From contig CM019218.1 of assembly GCA_009741485.1 (NCBI GenBank), forward strand, positions 42,578,681 to 42,642,680: DNA of 64,000 nt, read 5' to 3'. Numbering within the stretch: position 1 is the stretch's first letter; every line of letters begins with the position of its first letter. The notes beneath the pieces were generated by a model that was not told the origin of the DNA, searched no databases, and worked only from the letters and a program-made list of their open reading frames with translations. Shown here piece by piece: positions 35,771 to 48,300 of the stretch. This DNA comes from Malurus cyaneus samueli (Eukaryota; Chordata; Aves; Passeriformes; Maluridae). Position numbers and translations under genes: made by a program.

Positions 35771-37793
35771 GTGAGTAGCTCTGCAGCACACGTCAGCAGT
35801 GCCTTGCAGCGCAGGTGAAGGCCAGGCAAGTGGTCATTTGCAGGACTGTACAGGTGATAAGCTCTGCACCTCATTCATCCCTCCTAATTCATCTCTCATC
35901 AGGCGTTTTCACAAGGCTCCTGTTGAGCTCTGGCCTTTGACATCCAATGAAACCTCCTATTTAATCATTTTTATGAGCTGGTTTCCTTTCAGTAGGCTGT
36001 AAGCTGTTTCACACTGCAGATGGGGCCATTTCCAACACTGATATGCAGCACAGACTAGTGAAATCTAACTAGGAAATGACAGGAATGTCCTTTAATGTCC
36101 CACCTACTGTGGGACAGTCAAATGGCAATTAAGGCAAATCGTTCATGCACACACAGGTCCTGGAGCAGCAGCCTTAGCTTATCACAGCCCAGGCAGTCCT
36201 GTGTGAGCCTGGAGCACTCTGCTCCCACCAGGAACTCACATTCAGAGGCTCCCCACACAGTAGAGATGGGAGCCGTTCCTCTGAGTTGCCAGCAGTGTTT
36301 TTTTTCAGTGAGTTTCTGCACTCACCTGTAATCAAATTCAAAACTCCATGGGATAATTTCCCTACAATGGCCTCAGCAAGATCTTTCTGGAACAGATAGT
36401 CAGAGCCTAAATATGTCTCTGAAATTGGCTCAGCAATTCTTTGTGCTAATTACAGGTAGTGCAATTACACAGGGGGGTGTGGACTAAGGCCACCCGATGA
36501 AGTGGAATTATAGCTAAATTTTGCTCTTTGGTTCTAACAGCTTGTGAAGACAATGAGTAAAGCTCTCTTGACCACTTTCTAGTGAGATTTCATACGCATG
36601 GATTGGCACTCACAGAGGCCGAGTTCACATCAGACACAGCTTTTTTGTACTTCTCAAGTAGCTCTTATAATTTTTTTTTATTTAAGGAATGAAAAGATAT
36701 TCTATTTTATTCAGGGCACCAAGAAAATCAGTGCAGTTTAACACCCTGGCTTCTGGTGGGCATTAATCGTTTTTCCTTCATACATATGTTAAAAGCCACT
36801 AACTGAAGGCTGAATGATTCTTGGCGGTGAACATTTACAAGACAAGGAGTCACTGTTTTTGCACAAGGTTGTCTTATCTTACAGACATTATTATTTAAAC
36901 GTTTCACTCGGGCCAATTCCACCCTCCCCAAAACTGGACCAGTAAAACAGGGTTACAGCTACTGCAGAATTTAAAGCAGGAAGAAAATAATGGGAAAATG
37001 CCCATAGTGCAATTTGAAATGATGGAAAATGGTATGAAATAGGCCCATGGGCAGCAGGATCAGCTACTGAGCCACTTGCACTGGAACTTTTGTGTTTCAT
37101 ATGTATGTATTATAAGAAGTATTTATTTCCCTGAAACATGGAGAAAATTAAAGCCTCATTCTAAGGTTCTAACTGCTTCTGGTTGGGTTTTAGAGGGCAA
37201 AGAGGACCCAAATCCAGTGCTTGTTTATTTGTTGTGGTTTAACGCTAGCTGGCTACTATGACCCACACAGCTGCCTGCTCTTTTTCCCACCAGTGGGATC
37301 AAGGGTAAAAGTGAGAAAAGAGTGGGTTGAGATAAAGACAGATCAATAGGGAAAACAAAAACCATGCTCTTTGTAACCGCTGCTCAAAAATAACAAAAAA
37401 ATTTAAAAAGACAGTTGTCAAAGATTGTCAACCTTGTATTCAGCACAAATCCAAAACACAGTCCCATACCCACCACTGTGAAGAAAATTAACTCTAGCCT
37501 AGCCAAAACCAGCACGGTATTTTTAGCTACTGGCCCAATTCATATGGAGCAGTGCTCATGTAGCATTTTGGAGGTGCAGTTTTTGTGCCACTAGAATTAG
37601 TAAGCCATGTTCAAACTGCAACCCAAAAATACATTGTATTTATATACATATTCAGCTCCAGTGCTGAAATGATAATCCAGGCTACCTAGCAGCTAGGTAA
37701 GATCTGCTTTTTTTCTGGCTGTATATTCCCAGGAGACTAGAGCTGTGTGTTTATGGCTAATACAATATTCTTCTTCTTTTGTTTTTTTTTTAG
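35771..37793 (+). other. TSPAN4: TSPAN4 intron (2.0 kb) carrying a solo LTR
   Basis: Bounded by donor GTGAGT and an acceptor with a long T tract ending TTTTTTAG. It contains the retroviral LTR at 37230-37516, in antisense to the gene. Nothing else is recognised. Confidence 0.88.
37230..37516 (-). mobile_element. Solo LTR of an avian endogenous retrovirus, internally deleted
   Basis: Both ends match an abundant bird LTR as I remember it. The left end reads TGTTGTGGTTTAAC, followed by a TGGGTTGAGATAAAGACAG block. The right end carries GTGAAGAAAATTAACTCTA and then CCAAAACCAGCACG. In this family these are the 3' and 5' LTR ends read in antisense, so the LTR points along the - strand, opposite to TSPAN4. 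At about 287 bp it is shorter than the full-length LTRs I recall, so the middle is missing. Flanking five-base sequences TTATT (37225-37229) and GTATT (37517-37521) agree at four positions, as expected for a decayed target-site duplication. No viral coding sequence is present. The class (probably ERVL-like) is from memory. Confidence 0.85.
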
Positions 37794-37877
37794 CCTTGCT
37801 ATGAAACTGTGAAAATATGGCTCCAGGAGAACTTACTGGCAGTGGGAATCTTTGGATTGTGCACTGCTATGGTGCAG
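37794..37877 (+). CDS. TSPAN4: Tetraspanin-4, coding exon (end of loop and start of fourth membrane segment)
   Basis: This exon encodes 28 residues, about 189-216. PCYETVKIWLQENL gives the last loop cysteine and a short helix; AVGIFGLCTAMVQ begins the fourth transmembrane segment. It is phase 0 at both ends and preceded by a T-run acceptor. The donor is GCAG|GTATAG, which matches the GTRAGT consensus poorly at positions +4 to +6. It is the weakest donor of the gene and a possible place for alternative splicing. Three to four residues differ from the human protein as recalled, all conservative. Confidence 0.96.
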
Positions 37878-40557
37878 GTATAGTTTAATATCAATTTTCA
37901 AATCCTAACTAATTGTAACTAAGTAACCACAGATTTAGAAGTACTCTGTTGAAGCAGGTTTGAATAATTTTGCATGATGGTAGAGGAAAATTCTGCAAGA
38001 TTTAAGTACTCTGTGTTTTACTTTAGTTAAAATATTGTGTACAAGGCACAGAACTAGGAATATTGCACAGTGTTTTAAGATGCTTTATGATGCAAAGAGC
38101 TGAAACTTTACCAAGTGGTTTATCTAAGGCTGAGACTGGACTTGGCAGGGGCAGTCACTGCCCTCCAAAGATACAGACACATAGGGTATGAATTGCCTTT
38201 AGGCTCTCTGTATTTTTCCAGTAATTCTCCAGAGAGGACCATCCACTTAGGCTAAATATCCAACTTATTTTAAAGGTGACTTAAGTCTTCAGCTTCATCC
38301 CTCAGGCCCAGGGTAAGTTACAAGTAGGGATGTGGTCCCCATTAGGTCATCCTTACCAATAAACCCATGCTCCTTTGCTCTTAATGGCAGGGAATCTCAG
38401 CAGATAAGATTGGCATAGACTTGCCTATCAGATTTTTGAGTTGCAGTTCTTTCCAGTGTGACTTTGGTCAGAGAAGAATCTGTTGTGCATCACTCTATCT
38501 CTTATGTGCCTGTCTCTTTAATCCAGCCTGCTGTGGTTGTGCCATGGTCAAAGCACCAATAGCACAGCCTGAGGAGACACTGGTGAGAGCTGTGCTGGAG
38601 CTCAGGCTGGTTCAAAGTCCCTGTCTGAAGTTCAGTGAAGATCTGGCTTTAGTTTCCATCTCCCCCTCTCTCACACTCAGCATGCAAGCACAAAGGATGC
38701 TGAGCTAATTAACACCGTGCAACTTCAGAATAACCCATGCTTGTTTTGTTTGGTTTGGTGGGCTTTTTCTTTAATTTTGCCTGGTGTGCCACTAGCAGCA
38801 GCAAGAGAGAGCCTGGGATCAGAATTCTGCTCACATTCCCATTAATGACAGATTAGGCAGAACGGCACATATCTTACTCTTCCCTATGTCAGGTATTGGC
38901 TGCAACTTATTAATGTAAATGCCTGACCCCTCACAGGCCCAAATGCAGTAGAGTTTTGGGGTTTGTTCCAGTGTAGTAAGCAGATATGCTTAGGGAAAAA
39001 AGCACAAGATCATATGGCAGACAGACAATTTATGGCTCTTGTTAATATATTATCATAATTAAAAAAGAAAAAAACAAACCAGCTTTTGATCATCCATTTA
39101 TTTAACATTTAGGGTATCTTTAAAGGATACACTAAAATCCCCCAGCAGCCCATGTCAGAGTTCTTCTTATAAATACTGTAAATATAATCAAGTCCTAAGA
39201 CAATACTGTCTGACAGAAAGACATTGCTACTTTGCATGGGAGAAAACACTTCAGACAATTAAAAAATGCAAATTCATATTCCTAGTAAATGCTGTGCAAT
39301 GCAGGGAAAACACCTCAGAACACAACACGTTTTCAGTCTGTCTTCCAGCTGCATGGTGGCATTGTATCTAAGGACAAAATTTTCTGTCACTAGAATGATC
39401 TGGGCTCCCTCTGTTGCTGCTGTGTCAGTGCTGTTCTGGCCCTAAGTATGTGACAGTTTTTCATGTTAAGAATCTTATAGAATCATGCTTCAAATTATAA
39501 ACCAAATTCAGCCACCACTGTTTTGTTATTCCTTTGTGTTCCTTTGCCAGGAAGCAGAAAGCAGTGTTCAGGGATCCTTCCAAAAGGCCAGTGCTTACTA
39601 AGAGCAGCACACCAAAACCTAAAAGTCTGATTTCACTGTGGAAGAGTGAGACTTGAGGAAGATTAACAACTTATAACTTCATAAATATCATAGCAGGTGT
39701 ATTCATATATTCTTTCGAAGTACTCATTACAGGAACTATTGATCACATAAAGACTAAATCTGAAGTGGTCAAATTACGTGCTTAAAGCAGAATTCAAACC
39801 CTAAAATGTTCTACCTGGCAGACCTTCATTTCAATGACAACTCTTACAGTGGTGTGTTGCAAAGGGAAAGTAACAAACACTTAGCACATTCATGTAAGTG
39901 TACTTCAGCTGGAAGGAAAATAAGACTCTTCCCCCTCCCCTTTTGATGAAGTATCTACCAGAGGCAGCACAACACGCCAGTGCTTGACTGGGAGAACTCC
40001 CACATCCCTGCTGCTTCTCTGAATAGGCTGAGTAGAAAAACACATACATTGTTGATGAGGCATTGATGACCATGATTAATGCATGCTCAGTCTCCAGTGA
40101 TGCCCCAGCAGGGACCTGTGCACATGTAAGGCTTGGAAAAGTGAAGTACAGTCAAGTAAACCACAGCATCCTTAGGGCCACGGATGTTTCAAAATAACAG
40201 CTACAGCGATATACATGCAGCCCATACAACTGTGGATTGCTACCATAAAATATTTTCAAGCAAAAGTAATCGAAATATTTTTCAATATACCAGTATGATG
40301 GCTGCTCTTCCTTGAGAAATCAACTCTCCCCTTCTCTCACTGTTCTTTCTGTAAAACAGCAGTACAGAGAAGGACAAAAGACAGACAAACACTAGGAACA
40401 GAACACAGACATGAACGGGCAGGAAAAGCAGTGTGATGTGTCCTCCTATGTGTGAACAAAACTAGTGTCATGCTTTTCTCTTTTTTTCTTATTGTTTCAA
40501 TAAACAGGGTTTTTTTACTTACTGAAAAACAACCGTTTGTTGTTTTTTTTCTCTTAG
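37878..40557 (+). other. TSPAN4: TSPAN4 intron (2.7 kb)
   Basis: Lies between the weak donor GTATAG and the acceptor TTTTCTCTTAG. No transposon or RNA gene recognised. The open frame at 38421-38708 has no family resemblance. Confidence 0.85.
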
Positions 40558-40626
40558 ATTCTCGGACTCACCTTTGCAATGACCATGTATTGTCAGGTAG
40601 TCAAGGCAGACACCTACTGTGCATAG
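40558..40626 (+). CDS. TSPAN4: Tetraspanin-4, terminal coding exon
   Basis: This exon encodes the last 22 residues and a TAG stop at 40624-40626. ILGLTFAMTMYCQVV completes the fourth membrane segment, and the short cytoplasmic tail is KADTYCA. Cysteines near the inner membrane face are typical tetraspanin palmitoylation sites (family knowledge, not shown here). The tail is the same as that of human TSPAN4 as I remember it. It follows acceptor CTCTTAG and keeps the phase-0 frame. Confidence 0.96.
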   Translation: MLGLTFAMTMYCQVVKADTYCA

Positions 40627-41030
40627 ATACCATTCCCAGTCTTTCTGCTTCTCCTCCAAAGGACACAGGAGAAATCTCCTTCATGCTCATTCATCTGACT
40701 CCCCGCCCCCCTTTGTACTATAAACTGTGTATAATGCTATCTTTCTGAAGATTTTGTGAATCACCCCACTTCACTGAAGGAGGAAGAAAAGGAAAAGTCA
40801 GTACTTGAACTGGCACAGGTAAGAAGCAGCCTTGTCTTTAAGCAGAGGAGAACATCCAAAGAGCAATGATTCCTTTTCCATGGTCTATGGCAAGGCAAGG
40901 GAAACTGACTGCAAACCCATGTTAGGAAAAGATGGCACTGAGGCACCCTCTGCAAAAGCTGCCAGGCTGCCTTCCTACATTTTCCAGTCTGGAAGAGAGG
41001 ATGGAGAAAATAAATGTTCTTCAGCAAGAA
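40627..41030 (+). other. TSPAN4: TSPAN4 3' untranslated region (minimal)
   Basis: Begins after the stop codon. The right end is set by the first AATAAA on the + strand. The true end could be further right, since a second AATAAA followed by a GU-rich element occurs at 43151. The extent is an inference. Confidence 0.45.
41009..41014 (+). terminator. TSPAN4: Candidate TSPAN4 polyadenylation signal AATAAA (proximal)
   Basis: The first AATAAA after the TSPAN4 stop codon, 383 bases downstream. The DNA after it is not clearly GU-rich, which weakens the call. Confidence 0.4.
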
Positions 41031-41950
41031 GGTACAGAGGAGCTAGCACTGAATGCAATTGTAATTTTACTACAGTTTGCACACAGCTAAAATGTCAAGA
41101 TCAAGCAGCCCTGCCTCCAAGTGTCTCAAGATGATTTTGTAGCCAGGAGATGATCACCTTCAGAAATCCATTGTTTTAAAGGAGTATTTTTAATCTTACG
41201 TGCTGCAAAGTCAGGCTTTTAATCAGAATCTGTACAGCGAGATCCTGGCTGTTAATGGAAAACAGTATTGGACATTGCCTCACTTCCTAATTGCCAGTGG
41301 CATATAGATGGTTGACTGCATATGTTATATATATTACATTCATAAATACACACTTTTCTGAAAGGAGGTGAAAATACCCAGCATATAACCTCAGAAAGAG
41401 GAAACCTTTCTATCCTGTTTTACATTCCAACTGAAATAACCAAGTATTATTTCTTGTACAAGGCACTATCACTTATACCACTGGGAAACAAGTAATTACT
41501 TTCAGCTGTATCTTCATTTCAGTAAACAACTTGTGAGTGGGCTCTCTCTGTCAGTCTACTATGGTTTTATTTTTAAACATCCCTATTTCAAGTTAGTCTG
41601 CCAAAAAATATCACTCATTTCCACGCTTGAAGATGTGTACAAAGCTGTCAGCTGTTCCTTTCCTGAATGTCACCATTTCATTAATTTACTTTGGGATAAC
41701 ATCATCTGCAGGTATGATAGAGTTTGCCTTGCTGAGGAAAAATCTTTTGCACATTGCTCATTTTTCTGAGAGTTATTAAGACTTCAGATGTTTTATGCTT
41801 AGCTTTTTTTTTGCTCCCAGCTGCACGCTGACAACAGCCAAGACACAATCAGAGCTCTGAGAAGTGACTCCAGTTCTAACAGAGACTTTTTCAGATGCAT
41901 TTTCCTTCACCTAGCTGCTGGCTAGAATACAATCCACACTTTCTGGAATA

Positions 41951-41980
41951 TCACAGAATCACAGAAATACACAGAAATCA
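41951..41980 (-). repeat. Short ACAGAATC/ACAGAAAT repeat, possible CR1 3'-end remnant
   Basis: Three imperfect units of about 9-10 bases. CR1 elements end in short ATTCTATG-like repeats, whose reverse complement looks similar. No CR1 body follows, so this is either a very short remnant or plain simple sequence. Confidence 0.3.
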
Positions 41981-43150
41981 AAACCATAACTTTCCTTAGC
42001 TGGGGAACAGCCACTCATTGATAACTGAAATAATTTATGTAGTACCCTCCTCTGCCCATCTTCTGGTGATGAGGTCAAGAATCAGATGTATCCTATTGTT
42101 TAAACAAGTAATTCCCTGCCAGCAAGCAGCTCTAGGTTATAAATACGTGACAGGGAGAAGTTGAAGCACCCCAGGGAAGGACAGAGCAGGAAACAGGCAA
42201 ACAGAGCACTGCAGATGGCCTGCTCCCTTGAGCCAGCCTTTGAGGGGCTTTCGGCAGCTGACACTTAGACCAGAGGGATGAGCAGGGAGCCCTGTGTTCC
42301 CAGAAAGCTCAGTGCAGCCATTCCTGCAGACTGGAAGCACGCATCAAGCTCATACAGAAAGTTACCCTGCTTACCACAGCAGGTCTCGGCTGCAAGTGAC
42401 ATTTTGCTTGTTTTGATTTAAAGGCAATTTCCAGCATAAAGCTGGACCTGCCAACCCCCAGCCTATTGAACTATCTCCTTTACACCCATAACTATCCCTT
42501 TTCTGCACCTGCACCATTTGACAGATTCACTCTCATTCCTTAGGTTTGGGGTTTTTTTTTGTTTCTTTCCTGATTTCATTCAGCCTTCCCACTCTCAAGC
42601 ATGAGCTACTCCATATTTTCTGGGGAATTGCTTAGGACAGTCTGGTGTTTAAAAGAGCAATTATCTTCCAAAATCCTACCCCCATGGGGCATTTAACTGT
42701 GCAGGGTAAGGTAAAAGTAATGTATTACTTGTGTGCATTTTATGTGGCTTCCCAATCACTATCACAGCAACCTCCCCAGCACTAAAGGATTTTAGGGTCA
42801 TGCAGACAAGTCCTGACAAATGCTAACCAAGCTGAGCAAGTAGCCCACATGCAGGTACCTTGTACTCCAAGCAAGAGGCTCACTCATGGTTTTGCCATCA
42901 CCACAGTCTCCATGCTCTGTGCTTCTTGAGCCCAGGCTGATCTGCAGATTGTCTGGCTCTTCAAAAGATGGTGTAAGTTTGTTCATTCCCTCTGTCTACT
43001 CTGTTCCTTTCTTACCTGCACAGACACAATTCCAGGTTAGCTGTACCATTAGTTGTTGCTGTGGTTTACAGTTTGTACACAGGGGTGCTTCTGCTGACAA
43101 TTCAGAGCTTCTACCACGAAAAAGCAGCATGACAGAGCGATGAACACGTT

Positions 43151-43156
43151 AATAAA
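43151..43156 (+). terminator. Candidate distal polyadenylation signal AATAAA
   Basis: AATAAA followed about 40 bases later by a GU-rich stretch (TATTTGTGGTGAT, about 43196-43208). It could end a longer, 2.5 kb TSPAN4 3' UTR. Without transcript data it may equally be chance. Confidence 0.25.
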
Positions 43157-43614
43157 ACATTGATTTTTTTGAGACAGATAAAAGGTAGACAAGTCTATTT
43201 GTGGTGATCCCTGCCATTAAAAATTACCACTGAGACAGCAGGTTGATGATGGTTCAGTTGACAGGAGCAAATCATTGTGCAGAACTCCCACAGAGAGCAA
43301 CTCTCATCAATTTGCTTGATGATGGTGTAAGGAAAAGAGAGATCACAAGCCCTTCTCCTGTGAGTTTCACAGTAATATGTGATGAGCTCTTAGAGAACAC
43401 TGCTAGACTTCAGCTACACCTTCAGTGGAAACAAAATATGAGAAACAGACTGGAGACAAAGTCACATTTTGTGGTTTCCTCTAATAATTTTCCACAGTTT
43501 AGGTGTCTTTATAAGATAAACTGCCTTAGTTTTCAAAAACAAGTATCTAAAAGAAGTATAAGCAACACTCAACTTTGTAAATCCCAGTCACTGCAACAAG
43601 AACACACAATTAGG

Positions 43615-43676
43615 GAAAAAACAAAACAAAAACCACAAACAAAAAAAAAACCCAAGCAGACAAACAAAAAAACCCC
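43615..43676 (+). repeat. A-rich simple sequence
   Basis: A-runs separated by single or double C and short CAAAC units. A shorter A-rich block lies near 43979-44000. Confidence 0.8.
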
Positions 43677-45315
43677 AGATCACATATTGCTGCTAATAAT
43701 TCTTTTTTAAATACTATCTTTCCACTACCAAGTGAGATGTTCTTGCAACTTGTTCATAGTTTGAACTGGACTGTTTTGTATATTTGATATTAACTCTCTC
43801 CACACAGACAGAACATGCTATGGTGCTTACAGCATTACCAGCACAATTCATTTTCAAACTTCTGAACATACTGCGTATAACAAGCCTCAGACTTACCATA
43901 TTTTCTTAAGAGCATTGCATCCTTTCTCTGCTGACAAGGTCAGAAAATTTTATGATGTGTTATAGCAACAATCTTTAAAAAGAAAAAACAAAAAAAAAAG
44001 ACCCTTCCATTTTACACATAAAACTTCACATTATAATGGTTGATTATAAATAAGTAACCTGTAGTACATTTGAAGGGCTGCTACTATTGAATGTAGGCAG
44101 AACAACATAGAAGTTATTCCAATTGCTTCTATTAGTGTCTTGTCACTTTTTGTAAAGTCTTTCATATTATTTTGACTTCTTATCTTTAAACATGAAGGAA
44201 GTCTCAATACATTTAAATTAAAGACAGAACCAAAGGCAGTAAAGGAGCACTCCTAATTTATTCTCATTGCTGTTTCTGCTTAATAACAAGATATGAAGGC
44301 ACAGGGCATATGGCTGAACCTACTGAATTAAGCAGCGTAAGGATTTAGCTTTTTAGATTCAGTCCAAGACTTTTGGCTTTTCATCTTCACAATTATTAAA
44401 AAACTCCCAAAACATATATTCAATAGAATAGGGTTTATTTTCCTGAACTGTCACTAGCAGCCAAATCTTATTACTTGTACAACAGAATTTCTTAGCTCCG
44501 TATCATACACTGCACAATCACTGAAATTCACTCGTTTCTGTTCTATGAATAGTTTTTTGGTCTTCCCCCTCAAATCATACGAAGTCATAAAGGTTTATTC
44601 TTCCATTTAATAATTAGCATTTAAATGCAGCATTGTAGAATTTATAATACGTTGAGAAAGAAACAACACTGTAAAAATAGTATCTTGCATCAGCAATAGG
44701 GCTGCTGTGGGAATCCACCCAAATCCTCACTTCTCACAAATGAATAAGCACTGGTCACACTGAGTGCATGTGGTTCTGGGCTGCTCTTGCACCTTCCCAG
44801 GGTAGGACAGGAGGTTGTCAGCATGGACAAAGTCACAGCCTCTCATTTACCCTGTGGCTTTGGTTGTGCTATAAATGTGGCACCAAAGGTAAGCAACAGA
44901 AACCAGCAGTTGATTCTGGCATTTATTTTAAACCCAGGCTCTTTATTTACCCTTTATTTAATTTATCTGCAAGAATTTGGTAAATGTGAATGATCTTCAT
45001 AAATACCAAGTTAGATACTTCACAGCTGGAAAACATGACAGGACTTGCCGTGGGAAATTTTGTTTGGATTCCACTGTCAATTCTCCTCCCTTGTCACTGC
45101 TATCTTAAATGGGCAGGTCTCCTCAAGTCTTTGGATTTTGTTGCTGCAATTACAATGGTACATTTTTGTGCATTCATATAAAGAACAAAATTTAAAGTAT
45201 ACATTTTATTTTTTAGAAGTTATTAAATATTCTTTAAAATTTACAACAGAATGTCTTTTGTATTCTTTATAAACAACTGTACAAGCTAAACAGCGATTCT
45301 ATACAGACCCAAAGA

Positions 45316-45352
45316 TGTGTGTGTGTGCAAATGTGCAAGTGCACACACACAC
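45316..45352. repeat. GT/AC inverted repeat able to form a hairpin
   Basis: A (TG)n arm ending GCA (45316-45329) is followed by a 10-base spacer and then the complementary arm TGCACACACACAC (45340-45352). Thirteen base pairs can form. It is two dinucleotide repeats in opposite orientation and not a typical microsatellite. Confidence 0.85.
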
Positions 45353-48274
45353 TGGATGCAATTTAACAAAACCCCACCGTGTTCTTTGTCATTCCCCCTA
45401 TTCCCCTATCATTACGTATCTTTGATTTGACCTATCCTTCCTTACAGATTTGGTTTTATTATTATTATTTAAGTGGCCTATCCATTCCCAGGTAAATTTA
45501 CACCCTTCTTTCCTCTTATGGGCAACCTGAAATTGTGTGGTAATCTATAACAATTCAGAAACTACTGGGAGATCAGTTTTACAGTATTAACTGTAAAATA
45601 CTCAGATCAAAACCCAATTTTTTTGTGTGTACAACTTGTCTGTTACTGATAACTTTGAAACAAAAGGACTTCTCCTTTTCTGAGGGAGTTGCTTTCATTC
45701 AGAAATTGCATAGAAAAACTTACAGAATTAACACCAGAATGTGTTGAAATGGAACAATTAGGAACTCGTAAGGGGTCAGATCAGAAAAATGTCTGGTTAG
45801 CCAGGTATGTTATCTGCAGTCATGTCTAAAACTGCCCTTTTTAATACAATTTGTTGTACCCTACAGGTCAAACAGCTTCACAAATTGAAATTGCCTCTAA
45901 ACCGTGCATTCTGAACACCACAGGGGTATCATTGAAAGTGTAATGGGAGAAGTAGAGACCCAGAGGTTTCAGAGGTTGTTGCAGGAAGCATCCTAAGGGA
46001 TAACCACACCTATAGTGGAAGTTTCTTATGGCTCCCTCAGTTTAGTAAGCTTACATTACTTGAATTGTCTTCATCCCATTAAGTGCACCACTAGATGGTC
46101 TCATTAACCACTTCTATCTTCAATCCCTTTCTGACTTTGTGAAACTTTACACTTAACTCTTGGATTGTAGCAGTGAATTTTACAATTTCTTCGTGGTGCA
46201 TTTAAAGGAATCTTCTTACATGAATTTTAACATGTTGCCTTTCAATTTCATTTAGTCATTAATTCATAATTTCATATTCAGGGATGATAATTTAAAGATG
46301 TTTACAGAAATGCATGGGCTCAGAGCAGCTGTATTACTTTTACAGCTGATTTGCCTTTCCACTAAAGCTTAACCCTGGCTAATTGAGTACTCTACTGATT
46401 TTCAAGTTCAAATTGTGTCAAACAACTAAGCCCAGTGCACCTTCCCCAGTAGTTATCCCAGCTGTCTTTGCTTTTGAGTTACAGTTGGTATGGACAGAGC
46501 TGTCTCTGCTTTAATCAACAACTAGACAAGCATTTCACCTGACATCCTGCTATTTTTCCAAAGTACACTTAACACAACCTATCAGGCCTAGCTGATTATT
46601 CTGGGTGTTTAATACAAAGTATTTTCTGTCTGCATGGAGATAATTTTCAGAGACTTAAGGGCAGCCTATGAAGCTTCATCCAATATTTTGTCTTCACACA
46701 TTGAAAGTGTAAAATATGGAGACCTATGCTATGCACCTTACCATGTGAAAAAAACCCAAACAAGTGAGGAATCTGTCATTAATAACTCATCTGGAAAATG
46801 CTATTTGAAAGGCTGTTTTTTTCTGAAATCCCATTAGTTGCCTATAGTAGGTCACTTTACACCTTAGGCCTTGCTTCCTTGTTTTCCTCTTCAATAAATT
46901 GTTTCCCCATGGAAACACTGTATGTTCACTAGAAATCCTGGGGTTTGTTGACCTGCAAGAACAGCTTAATTTACATTTCTCCCTCCAATAGCCAGAAAAC
47001 ATTCACTACCAAATCTACACCAGTGCATGTTAGCTAAACACAAGTCCTATATCATAGGAGGAGTTTTTAATGAAGAACTGGTTGATCAGTTGAACTGATT
47101 TCTCAAACAAGTCCCTGGTATATATTATGCAGAAATTATTTAGGCAGAGCAGAACATTTTGTCACTACTGAACTGCTTAACAGAGACTTCCCTGTACTTG
47201 CAATTGAAGCATAATTTGAAAGGATGGGATAATTATCCACTATAAACTTCCCCTCATATTCCCATGGCACTGCTATTGCAGAGTATAGTTCAAATCACAG
47301 GCAACAAAACAAAACATGTAACTGTATATTGTTAAATATATAGAAAACAAAAGTCTATAGAAAGGAAAGTACAGCATAAAAAAACCCCAATTGTTAATGT
47401 GTATTGCTTATGTGTTTACATCTCTTATTGACAGAGACGAGTTTCAGGAGTAAAGCATTATCCTGAAGATTAACTAAAAATTACTGGAGAAATATAGGGA
47501 TTTCAGGAGCTGGTTTCTCAAAGTCTGTTCAGATGCACCTCATCATCTCCCTCCTTCTCAAATACATTTCTTCAGCCCTAAAGCTTAAGTCCATTGCTGC
47601 TCCAGCCCTTTCACTGCTACCATTTAAATCTGCTGTTCTGCACACAAAAATACGTGGTCAGTCACAGTCCCAGTCTGTCAAATGTGGAGGGGATTCAGTT
47701 GTCTGTATTGTATAAATTTCAGTGCCAATGATAGGATGTTATGAGGCTTTACAAAATTCAGGTTTGATACAGAGTTAGGAGACCACAGTCTCTACAGAGC
47801 AAAATAAAGTACTGGGACTGACAAGTTCATGCAGCCTGGTTCTGGACCTAAGCAGTGACTGAATCTGAGTTGCTCTTAATGCCCTCAGTTCCTTGATGAA
47901 AGCCTGCAAATGGCTGGACAAGCACTGTTATCAGGCAGAAGTGTCCTAGCTGTTTAGCATTCCCCAGACAGACCAATGCTGCAGGGATTCTTTTTTCATT
48001 TTATTTTAACCCAGTTTACCTTGAAAACTTGTTCAGTGTTATTGTATCATCCACAGATGCAATTAACAGATTCTGATATTATCCCAGATTGAATAATAAC
48101 CACCCATAATAAGCACCCAGAATACTGAGGTGAAAAAATGCCTCATCTTAGAGATGATGCCTTTGTTGTCCTTTTGAAATGCTCACTTGCATCCATATAC
48201 TTTTAAGGTGACTGGGGCAGCACATGCATCCCCAGTTTGCATTGTGACAGCCCAATTGCCAAATAACTTCTATT

Positions 48275-48300
48275 AAAAAAAAAAAAAAAAAAAAAAAAAA
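48275..48300 (+). repeat. A run of 26 bases
   Basis: An uninterrupted A run followed by CAAAAAACC-type A/C sequence. No retro-copy is recognisable upstream. Confidence 0.92.

Noticed and set aside
43243..43710. 155-codon open frame on the + strand in the intergenic region
   Set aside because: The C-terminal third is Lys/Gln/Thr-rich only because it translates an A-rich simple repeat. No domain, signal or splice context is visible.
48275..48300. Long A run considered as the tail of a processed pseudogene (likewise 23183-23204 and 55416-55442)
   Set aside because: No recognisable mRNA-like sequence upstream, and no matching direct repeats seen around the runs.
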